From Methanomassiliicoccales archaeon RumEn M2 (GTDB lineage Archaea; Thermoplasmatota; Thermoplasmata; Methanomassiliicoccales; Methanomethylophilaceae): 64,000 nt of DNA. The position numbers were made by a program, and so were the translations under genes. The stretch covers positions 102,994 through 166,993 of the forward strand of contig LJKL01000015.1 of the NCBI GenBank assembly GCA_001421175.1, given 5' to 3'. Shown here one piece after another: positions 54,766 to 62,101 of this stretch (position 1 is the first letter of the stretch; each line of letters begins with the position of its first letter). The notes beneath the pieces were generated by a model that worked only from the letters and a program-made list of their open reading frames with translations, did no database searches and was not told where the DNA came from.

Positions 54766-55934
54766 GATATCACCCTCAGCAGGTCTGCGATGTCTCTGCA
54801 CATCACTTTCTGGGAGCACAGGGTCGGAAGATAGTTGCCTGCTTTGCAGGAATTGGTGCCTGTTCTCTTGAAAGCCCCCTCTATGGGGGAGACGACCATG
54901 CAGGTGTCCGCAAGAACCGGGCCGAACCTCTCCATCACCCTTACTTCATCCGGGCATCTGGCTCTTACGGATTCGGAGGTGCAGAACCATATCTCTGCGT
55001 CCCCTTTCTTCTCCTTCCCTTTGAGCAGGCCTGCGATCTCCCTCATTTCCCTCTCCGACAGATGAGGGCATCCGAGAGCTATCAGCTGCACCTCGTCTGC
55101 CGTGTTCAGCTTCTCCCTCGCCTCCTTTATCTCATCATCCCCTATGGTGATGATGTCCAGACCGGATACGTCCTGGTACCCGGCCTCGGGAGTCACTCCC
55201 TCCACGTGGAACATGGCCACTGCACCGGATGCCGCCATGGCTCCGGCCATGGTCTTCGCCTGATCCATATCGGGACTTATGCCTCTGAAATAAGGTATCC
55301 CTCCGCCTATCCTGGATCCGACGGCCTGACCCAGAAGAGAGTGCTCGAACAGTGAATCCCCTATCTTCGCATCTATGATCACAGTGGGCCTTCTGTTCTC
55401 TTCCAGATGATATCCGTATCTTGCGGTCTTGCCGAGTATGGCCGCCGCAAGAGCGCCGGGACCTCCCTCCCGGTTGGTCCTGGCACCTATCATCGAATTG
55501 ACCATGGACAGAGCTGAGGACTCCGCCCATGCCACGTGATCGCCGAACTTCGGTACGTTCTCACCGAGATACGGGGTACAGGAACATGTGGTCTTCACCC
55601 CCATCTTGCCGTATAGTTCCACTATCCTCAACTGCTTTTCGGCGAAGTCCTCGGATATGTGCATCTCACCCCATCTCCCGCGATCCATCCCGATAGGGTT
55701 CAGCGTGGATGGCACTTTGACCTTGGAGCCTCCTGCGACCATATCCTCCAGATAGAGCAGCCCTCCGTCGCCTATGGTCTTGTATGATGCGCCGGACAGA
55801 TGCGCTGATGTTATGTCCACGAGACCTTTGGCCCCGTATATCTTGCCTAAAGCGACGATCAGCTCCATCGCCTTTCGCGGACCTTCCCCGGATTCACCGT
55901 TGAGGATTGCCTGCTCGCCCTTGCTGAGTTCCAT
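54762..55934 (-). CDS. Mevalonate-5-phosphate dehydratase large subunit (AcnX/DUF521)
   Basis: Aconitase-X catalytic subunit. With its small subunit it dehydrates mevalonate 5-phosphate to trans-anhydromevalonate phosphate in the archaeal isoprenoid pathway. The 390-residue protein has conserved cysteines for an Fe-S cluster in TTCSCTPYLGEN (about residue 115) and CMVVSPIEG (about 345), and WAESSALSMVNSMIGARTN-type sequence near 140. First gene of the pair; a TATA-like CTATTATTAC lies at about 55955-55964. Bacterial AcnX acts on hydroxyproline derivatives, an alternative made unlikely by the archaeal context. Confidence 0.9.
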   Translation of the reverse strand: MELSKGEQAILNGESGEGPRKAMELIVALGKIYGAKGLVDITSAHLSGASYKTIGDGGLLYLEDMVAGGSKVKVPSTLNPIGMDRGRWGEMHISEDFAEKQLRIVELYGKMGVKTTCSCTPYLGENVPKFGDHVAWAESSALSMVNSMIGARTNREGGPGALAAAILGKTARYGYHLEENRRPTVIIDAKIGDSLFEHSLLGQAVGSRIGGGIPYFRGISPDMDQAKTMAGAMAASGAVAMFHVEGVTPEAGYQDVSGLDIITIGDDEIKEAREKLNTADEVQLIALGCPHLSEREMREIAGLLKGKEKKGDAEIWFCTSESVRARCPDEVRVMERFGPVLADTCMVVSPIEGAFKRTGTNSCKAGNYLPTLCSQKVMCRDIADLLRVIS

Positions 55935-55987
55935 GCACCCGTATCGTTCAGTTCGTAATAATAGCTTTGAGCTGACTGATGAAACGA

Positions 55988-56016
55988 AGAAAAAATATTG
56001 AGGGGGGAACCCCCGT
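55988..56016 (-). terminator. Hairpin plus T-tract terminator
   Basis: On the minus strand GGGGG and CCCCC pair around a 2-nt loop, then ATATTTTTT follows. It lies directly after the small membrane protein gene stop at 56025 and before the AcnX promoter. Confidence 0.65.
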
Positions 56017-56024
56017 TTGATTCA

Positions 56025-56246
56025 TCACTCAGAGTAACGAGCTCCTCCCAGCATGCTGACCGCTGTCAATATGACTGCGGACAGAACGGCGAAGTCCGCA
56101 CCGAGGACACCGGATCCGAAGACCGCGTCTGCCGCGAACTTTATGATGAACAGTATGATTATGAAGAACACGATCGCCAATACTATCATGATGAGTATGG
56201 ACAGAAGTGTGTAGATCACGTCCTTGGCTGTTTTAACGGCACTCAT
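56025..56246 (-). CDS. Small two-helix membrane protein, 73 aa
   Basis: Residues 11-38 and 48-66 are strongly hydrophobic, with a GSGVLGAD loop between. Unknown function; layout matches 44030-44242. It has its own strong signals: a TATA-like TTAATATATCC near 56279-56289, a GGGAGGTGAG Shine-Dalgarno about 10 nt before the ATG and a terminator. These suggest solid, independent expression. Confidence 0.75.
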   Translation of the reverse strand: MSAVKTAKDVIYTLLSILIMIVLAIVFFIIILFIIKFAADAVFGSGVLGADFAVLSAVILTAVSMLGGARYSE

Positions 56247-56361
56247 AGATTCTCACCTCCCGTTATTAGATGACCTTAGGATATATTAAGAATAGTTATG
56301 CACTGGCCGTATCTGGATGGGCTCTTGAATGACCGTATGAGATCCCTCGGGAGCATTGGTG

Positions 56362-56438
56362 TGGCGGGCATACCGGGATTCGAACCCGGGTCCAAGGCTC
56401 CGGAGGCCCTGATAATATCCTGGCTATAACATATGCCC
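56362..56438 (-). tRNA. tRNA-Arg (CCG anticodon)
   Basis: Acceptor arms GGGCATA/TATGCCC pair fully; the T arm is CCGGG-TTCGAAT-CCCGG; the anticodon arm AGGGC-CTCCGGA-GCCTT places CCG at 34-36, reading CGG. The D arm is weak, with T-T mismatches. The discriminator is G and a 3' CCA is encoded. No intron. It lies downstream of the S27ae gene in the same direction. Confidence 0.9.
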
Positions 56439-56498
56439 CGAGAAGGAAGGGGGTTGGGAATGGGTTTCAGCTCTGAGAATCACAGAGAGGATGGACCT

Positions 56499-56699
56499 TC
56501 ACTCTTTCTTGAACTCTGTGTATCCGCACTTCCCGCAGGAAACACGGTCCTTGTGGGTGGCCATGAAGACGCCGGGGCCGCACTTGGGGCACACAGGCTT
56601 GGTCCTCTCAACCTTTCCGCCGGAGGTGCTGTAGGATTTACCCTTCGCGATGGAAGTCGTTTTCTTCTCTTTTCCTTTTTTAGCTGCTGCCACTGTCAT
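56499..56699 (-). CDS. rps27ae: Ribosomal protein S27ae
   Basis: Zinc-ribbon protein of the small subunit. The 66 residues are Lys-rich at the N-terminus, with the zinc cysteines in CPKCGPG and [12 protein letters not shown] 56699 overlaps the S24e stop as TGATG; a GTG at 56702 would add one residue. Last protein gene of the rpo7 cluster. Confidence 0.95.
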   Translation of the reverse strand: MTVAAAKKGKEKKTTSIAKGKSYSTSGGKVERTKPVCPKCGPGVFMATHKDRVSCGKCGYTEFKKE

Positions 56700-57004
56700 C
56701 ACTCCGCAGGCTTGTAAACGGGCTTGCTTATGCCGTTCCTCTTGAGAAGGTGCTCAGACTCGTACTCGAGCGCGGCCTCCTCGGAATCATAGACCTTGGC
56801 GTATCCGGTGGAGACGCCCCCGCCGTACTTGGTCTCGATGCTCTCGATCACCACGGCGCCCTTCTTCGATTTCATGCTCTTCACGATCTCCTCGGCGACC
56901 GCTGCGAGCTTGGGCGTCGGTTCCCCTTTGTGGTCTATGGTGAAACGCACTTCCGTCCTTTTGAAGAGCGCGTTGCCTTTCTTTTCTGCTATATCCATCT
57001 TCAT
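56699..57004 (-). CDS. rps24e: Ribosomal protein S24e
   Basis: Small-subunit protein, 101 residues: [22 protein letters not shown] and [21 protein letters not shown] are diagnostic. It overlaps the upstream dephospho-CoA kinase gene by 4 nt (ATGA) and the S27ae gene by 3 nt or so, in the standard euryarchaeal order. Confidence 0.96.
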   Translation of the reverse strand: MKMDIAEKKGNALFKRTEVRFTIDHKGEPTPKLAAVAEEIVKSMKSKKGAVVIESIETKYGGGVSTGYAKVYDSEEAALEYESEHLLKRNGISKPVYKPAE

Positions 57005-57504
57005 TCGTATTCCTCCATTTTGTTCCAGAGCTTTCTTATCTTCTCTTTGATCATGGCGTCTGTGGTAACCGCCATCATCCCTACTCCGGGCCAGCCGTAG
57101 ACGATGACGGTGCCGACAGGTGCGAAAAGAATGCAGGGCATGAGTGCCAGATCCTCCTCTCCATCGACCCGTATTATCGCCGGGACCTTACCCTCCAAAG
57201 CGTTTCTGACAGCCTCGGCCATCTTCCGGGTTATCCTGCCCGGAGGATTCTCCACCGCTGTCTCGTCCAGCCCCTCGTCCCTGACGAGGCGGGCGAAGTC
57301 GGTCATCTCCTTCCTCTCGGTCCTTCCGTCATAGACGGAAAGGAGGGGGGATATGCCGACCTTTCTCGCAGCCAGCGATACCACGTCGCCGACAACGATC
57401 GGTGATTCGTATGTTCTTAAATCGTTTTCCTCTATCCTGCGGCCTATGGGGACCTTGAACTCGTCCCTTATGCTCTCCGGGATAGCCCAGCCTCCGGATA
57501 CCAT
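57001..57504 (-). CDS. GTP-dependent dephospho-CoA kinase (DUF359)
   Basis: Last step of archaeal coenzyme A synthesis, using GTP. The 167-residue protein matches the former DUF359 family: SPIVVGDVVSLAA (about residue 34), VYDGRTERKE, NPPGRITRKMAEAV and VDGEEDLALMPCILFAPVGTVIVYG. Its place between spt4 and rps24e is the classic euryarchaeal position for this gene. Two nt separate it from spt4. Confidence 0.92.
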   Translation of the reverse strand: MVSGGWAIPESIRDEFKVPIGRRIEENDLRTYESPIVVGDVVSLAARKVGISPLLSVYDGRTERKEMTDFARLVRDEGLDETAVENPPGRITRKMAEAVRNALEGKVPAIIRVDGEEDLALMPCILFAPVGTVIVYGWPGVGMMAVTTDAMIKEKIRKLWNKMEEYE

Positions 57505-57506
57505 CT

Positions 57507-57697
57507 TCAGCGCACCCTCAGAGCATACTTCCCGTTGGAGGTTATGCCCATCTTCTTCGCTATCTCGGATTGGTGTGATCTATGATCACAAGGTATCCCT
57601 GCCATTCCCTGGACATCTGCCCTCCGCAGCGGGGGCATGCGTCTTCAGGGGATATGAAACTGCACACTTTGCAGGCTTTCAGCGCAGGTCCTGCCAT
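57507..57697 (-). CDS. spt4: Transcription elongation factor Spt4 / RNA polymerase subunit E'' (frame broken by 1-nt deletion)
   Basis: Partner of Spt5 in transcript elongation. About 63 residues after repair: a zinc site made of CKVCSFI and CPRCGGQ, then WQGYLVIID. The frame ends early at TAG; reading CC as CCC (or AA as AAA) gives the expected tail with EIAKKMGITSNGKYALRVR. Start at 57697 overlaps the rpo7 stop (TAATG). Confidence 0.93.
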
Positions 57698-58257
57698 TAC
57701 GCCTCCCCCTTCTTGGTGTTGTCATCAGCTATCCATTCCAGCTTGCCGAGTCCGGGCTGACGCATGGTGAGCCCGATCTTGCTGTCCTGAGGGTTCTTCT
57801 CGTTCAGCTCCATGCTGACGATCCTGGCTCTCACAACATCGCCTACTGAGAGGGCCCTTCCGGTGTCCTTCCCGATGAGCCTCTGGTTGTCCAGATCGTA
57901 ATCGACACGGTCATCCATCACCTGACTTATGTGGAGAAGCCCGTCCAGGGGACCGAATCTTATGAAGGCCCCGAATTTGACTATCTCGACGACGACGCCC
58001 TCGACCACCTCGTTGTCCTTCGGTCTGAATACGAGCTGATCGAATCTGACGGTCTGATAGACCGCCCCGTCACCGTGCACGATGCGCCCGGGACCCACGG
58101 CCTCCACGTTGTTTATCAGAACAGTCATGGATTTGTCGGCGCCCAGTCTTCCCTCGTAGGAGTCCCACGTGAGGGCATCGATAACGTTGTCTATATCCTC
58201 CTTCAGCTCCGAAGGAGGTATGCGGACTACCCTCTCAGCCTTTGTCATCATGTACAT
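57697..58257 (-). CDS. rpo7: RNA polymerase subunit Rpo7 (E')
   Basis: Stalk subunit of RNA polymerase. The 186-residue protein has the N-terminal RNP-like part (MYMMTKAERVVRIPP) and a C-terminal S1 domain (VVEIVKFGAFIRFGPLDGLLHISQV). Alignment of the first 15 residues with the family favours the ATG at 58257. A TTTATATAG box at about 58298-58307 leads the whole rpo7-spt4-DPCK-S24e-S27ae unit. Confidence 0.96.
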   Translation of the reverse strand: MYMMTKAERVVRIPPSELKEDIDNVIDALTWDSYEGRLGADKSMTVLINNVEAVGPGRIVHGDGAVYQTVRFDQLVFRPKDNEVVEGVVVEIVKFGAFIRFGPLDGLLHISQVMDDRVDYDLDNQRLIGKDTGRALSVGDVVRARIVSMELNEKNPQDSKIGLTMRQPGLGKLEWIADDNTKKGEA

Positions 58258-58375
58258 TATAGGGTCCTCTTGAGTACGAAGGGATTAAAGCGCTCCTATA
58301 TAAATCTCATCCACACGCACGCAGGTGTTGGATAGAAAAATAAGAGGGGGCTTGGCCCCCCGTTTCCTAAAGGTT

Positions 58376-60537
58376 TCAGATCGGCACGTACAGGACGGCC
58401 GTCACCAGGCATATGGTGGCCAACAGTTTCACGAGAACGTGTATCGAAGGTCCTGCGGTGTCCTTGAAGGGGTCTCCGACGGTGTCTCCGACGACCGCTG
58501 CCGCGTGTGCCGGGGAGTTCTTGCCCCCGTGGCGGCCGCTCTCTATGAACTTCTTGGCGTTGTCCCAGGCCCCTCCTCCGTTGTTGAGGAAGTTGGCCAT
58601 CAGTATGCCGACGATGGTCCCGACCATTATCAGGCCGCCGACTGCTTCGGGAGTGTGGTGAACCAACTCGGCAGGCAGAACGAACCTGTATATCAGGCCG
58701 AAGGCCACGGGCACGACTATGGGCAACAGGGCGGGAGCCACCATTGCCCTGAGGGCGCCGCGGGTGGCTATGTCCACGCACTGGGCGTAGTCCGGATCGG
58801 AGGTTCCCTCCATTATCCCGGGGTCCTCCCTGAACTGCCTGCGGACCTCCTCGATCATCTCCCCGGCAGCCGTACCGACGGCCCTTATGGCCAGGCTGGC
58901 GAAGAAGAACACCAGGACACCTCCTATGAGCCTCCGGCGAATATGAGGGGGTTGCCCAGGTTGACGTTCATGACCTCCACTATGGTCTTGCCCTGTATCT
59001 CTCCGATTATCTCGAAGTAGGCTGCGAACAGCAGGAAAGCGGCAAGGGCCGCGGATCCCATTGCGTATCCCTTGGTGAGGGCCTTGGTGGTGTTGCCTGC
59101 GGAGTCCAGCTTGTCGGTCCTGTTGCGGATCTCCTCCGGCTGGTTGCTCATCTCGACTATGCCGCCGGCATTGTCAGTGATGGGCCCGAAGGTGTCCTCT
59201 GCCAGGATGAAGGCGGAGGATCCGAGCATTGCAATGGTCCCTATGGCGGTACCGTACAGCCCGAATATCACTTCCTGCCCCGCTACGGGGGATGCGAAGT
59301 ATCCGAGAAGGAACGTGCCTATTATGGCTACCACTATGCAAACCACAGGCATGACCGTGGACTCGAGTCCGACGGATATGCCGGTGATTATGTTCGTGGC
59401 GGGTCCCGTCTCCGAGGCCTCCGCTATGGATTTGACCGGCTTGTGGTCACCTGTGTAGTACTGGGTCAGGAAAACGATGGCCAGTCCGAGGGCTATTCCG
59501 AATATCCCGCAGAACACATAGTAGAACCACTTCTCTATCAGGGGCTCGAGCAGAACGTAGGTCGATATGATCAATCCCACGATGACCAGGGCTATCGTGA
59601 GATAGTACCCTTTGTTGAGCTCTTTGCTTACATCCGCATCCTCATCTTTGATGCGAACGACGGATATCCCTATGAGGGAGAATATCAGGCCGAAGGCGAT
59701 GATCACAAGGGGAAGGAATATCCAGTTGTAGGAGACCGATCCGAATGCTTTCATCACGGCCAGACCTATGACCATGGATCCGATTATCTCTGCGGCGGTT
59801 GACTCGAAGATGTCAGCACCGCGGCCTGCGCAGTCCCCTACGTTGTCGCCGACCAGATCGGCTATGACCGCGGGATTCCTGGGGTCGTCCTCAGGTATGC
59901 CTGCTTCGACTTTACCGACCAGGTCAGCACCCACATCGGCGGCCTTGGTGTAGATACCGCCGCCGAGCTGCGCGAAGAGGGCGGCAAAGGATGCACCGAA
60001 CGCGTAACCCACAACGGAGTGGAGAGTCTGGGTCATATCTCCGATCCACATGTAGTAGAGGTAGAAAACGACGAACAGACCGCCAAGGCTGAGAGCGGAG
60101 ACGGCTATGCCGGATATCGCTCCGCCGCGGAATGAGCATTTGAAAGCTTCGCCGAGGGAGGTCCTCGCTGCATTCGCGGCCCTTATGTTGGCCTTGACTG
60201 ATACCCTCATACCGATGTAACCGGAAAGGATCGAGAATCCCGCTCCGATGAGGAATGCAATCGCCACCTTGTATCCCAGGTAGTCCTCCGTGCTTTCGAA
60301 GAGACCGCCCAGTGCAAGAAGCACCGCGATGATCACGCTTATGATCCCTATCGTCTTGTACTGGCGCCTAAGATATGCCATGGCGCCTGTCTCTATGGCG
60401 TCCGATATCTTCTGCATCTCGGGCGTGCCCTTATCCATAGACATTATCTTCTTATGGAAGTAGAGCGCGAAGAGCACCGCTATCAGCACCGCGACGGGGA
60501 TCATGAATAGTAGATTTTCTGTTGTTATCTCTATCAT
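58376..60537 (-). CDS. hppA: Membrane-bound H+-translocating pyrophosphatase, K+-independent type (frame broken by 1-nt deletion)
   Basis: Pumps protons using pyrophosphate hydrolysis. About 720 residues and some 16 membrane segments after repair. The active-site motif DLVGDNVGDCAGRGAD lies near residue 225, and a second acidic motif DTVGDPFKDTAGPS near the end. GNTTKA carries Lys where K+-dependent enzymes have Ala, which marks the K+-independent H+ pumps. The frame is lost at about 58930-58932; GG to GGG gives FAGGLIGGVLVFFF. TTTTATAGGG near 60582-60591 is the likely TATA element. Confidence 0.93.
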
Positions 60538-60611
60538 TTAGTTAACCCCTAAACGTTGATGTCTGTATTCTGTCCCCCTATAAAAGAGTTTAAGTCTTCT
60601 TTTTAAAAGAC

Positions 60612-61055
60612 TCAGACAAAGGGATCGGACCCGTCCTTACCCCGGGCGTATTCTTCCGAATATCCATTCTGAGTAAGTACTGGCACATTGTCCTTGGAAA
60701 GATATCCGCGCCCCAGGGTTATAAGGGGATTGATGACCTCCTTACAGGACAGCCTGGCAACGCATGAAGAGCCGGAATCGCATGCCAGGGATATCAGCAG
60801 GTCCGCTTCATCCAAGGGCTCTTTCTCCAATCTGGCACATACCTTATCCTCAAGACAGGAAGCCGATACGGAGCGGACTCCGATCACGTCTGTGCCATCC
60901 CTTCGGAGCGCCTCGGCAAGCCTCTCCGCAGCCTCGGTGCCGCCTATGCCGTTGCACAGTCTGGCGCAGGTGTTGCAGGTCCATACGGCGACCTTCCTCC
61001 CCTGCACTGCCCGGAGGAGACCGGAGTAGTCCCTGTCTCTGACGAATATAAGCAT
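60612..61055 (-). CDS. Cysteine-rich MetV-like / methylenetetrahydrofolate reductase C-terminal-type protein
   Basis: A 147-residue protein with WTCNTCARLCNGIGGTEAAERLAE (about residues 23-46), SASCLEDKVC and LACDSGSSCVA. This arrangement resembles the MetV / MTHFR C-terminal-like domain found with methylene-H4folate reductases and methyltransferases of anaerobes. No partner reductase is adjacent. ATG 61055 lies about 25 nt from AAAAATACG. Exact function unknown. Confidence 0.6.
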   Translation of the reverse strand: MLIFVRDRDYSGLLRAVQGRKVAVWTCNTCARLCNGIGGTEAAERLAEALRRDGTDVIGVRSVSASCLEDKVCARLEKEPLDEADLLISLACDSGSSCVARLSCKEVINPLITLGRGYLSKDNVPVLTQNGYSEEYARGKDGSDPFV

Positions 61056-61168
61056 ACCGGCGGTTACGCATTCCGCGTATTTTTGGCTTCGCCGTATGCG
61101 TAAGTACCGCAACAATCCTTTTAAGAGGGTCGCCGGTATCGGAGGAACGACAGCAGGAGGCGTTCATA

Positions 61169-62101
61169 ATGGAGAATCTGTTGAAGGTCGAGGACATAAA
61201 GATCAGGAAAGGCATGACGGTCAACGAAATGATAGAGGCCATGGGCAGGTCGGGAGGATTCACGGCCCCCAAGCTGGCTGATGCGGTTGACATAGCCGAG
61301 AAGATGATCAGGAAAGAGGGATGCCTCAAGATGCTCTCCTTCCCCGCATGCATAATGGCAACCGGCACCCGCGGCGTTATAGTCGATATGGTGAAAAAGG
61401 GGATGGTGGACCTCATAATAACCACCTGCGGAACCTTGGACCACGATCTCTCGAGGACGTGGGAGTCCTACTACAGAGGGGACTTCGACATGGATGACGA
61501 GAAGCTCAGGGACGAGTGCATAAGCAGGCTCGGGAATGTCCTGGTCCCTGACTCCTGCTACGGGGAAGTCCTCGAAGAGAATCTGGCACCTATGTTCGAG
61601 GAGATCTTCAAGGACACCCTCTCGCTCTCCACCCATGAGATAATAGATGCAGTGGGCGCGAGGCTAGATAATGAGGACAGCCTGCTCTACCAGTGCCACA
61701 AAAGGAACATACCGATATTCGTTCCGGGCATAACGGACGGCTCCTTCGGATGCCAGCTCTGGATGTACTACCAGACGCACAGGGGCCTCAGGATCGACCT
61801 CTTCAAGGATGAGCAGAAGCTCAGCGAGATGACAAATGATGCGAAGTATACCGGCGCCGTGATTGTGGGCGGAGGGATATCCAAGCACCACGTCATCTGG
61901 TGGAACCAATTCCGCGGAGGGCTGGATTACGCCATTTACATGACCACGGCTCAGGAATTCGACGGATCCCTTTCCGGTGCCAAGATAAAGGAGGCGGTCT
62001 CCTGGGGAAAGGTCAAGGCGGATGCCAGTAAGATGACAGTGGAAGGGGATGCTACGATAGCATTGCCTCTCTTGGTCGCGGCCCTTGAAGAGAGATTGTG
62101 A
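61169..62101 (+). CDS. dys: Deoxyhypusine synthase
   Basis: Transfers the aminobutyl group of spermidine to a lysine of aIF5A. The 310-residue protein has TTCGTLDHDLSRT near residue 92, GGGISKHHVIWWNQFRGGLDYA near 232, and the active-site lysine in EAVSWGKVK near 285. An AGGAGG Shine-Dalgarno lies about 10 nt before the ATG, and CCTTTTAAGA (about 61117-61126) is the TATA element. Its stop abuts that of the convergent surface protein gene. Confidence 0.96.
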   Translation: MENLLKVEDIKIRKGMTVNEMIEAMGRSGGFTAPKLADAVDIAEKMIRKEGCLKMLSFPACIMATGTRGVIVDMVKKGMVDLIITTCGTLDHDLSRTWESYYRGDFDMDDEKLRDECISRLGNVLVPDSCYGEVLEENLAPMFEEIFKDTLSLSTHEIIDAVGARLDNEDSLLYQCHKRNIPIFVPGITDGSFGCQLWMYYQTHRGLRIDLFKDEQKLSEMTNDAKYTGAVIVGGGISKHHVIWWNQFRGGLDYAIYMTTAQEFDGSLSGAKIKEAVSWGKVKADASKMTVEGDATIALPLLVAALEERL

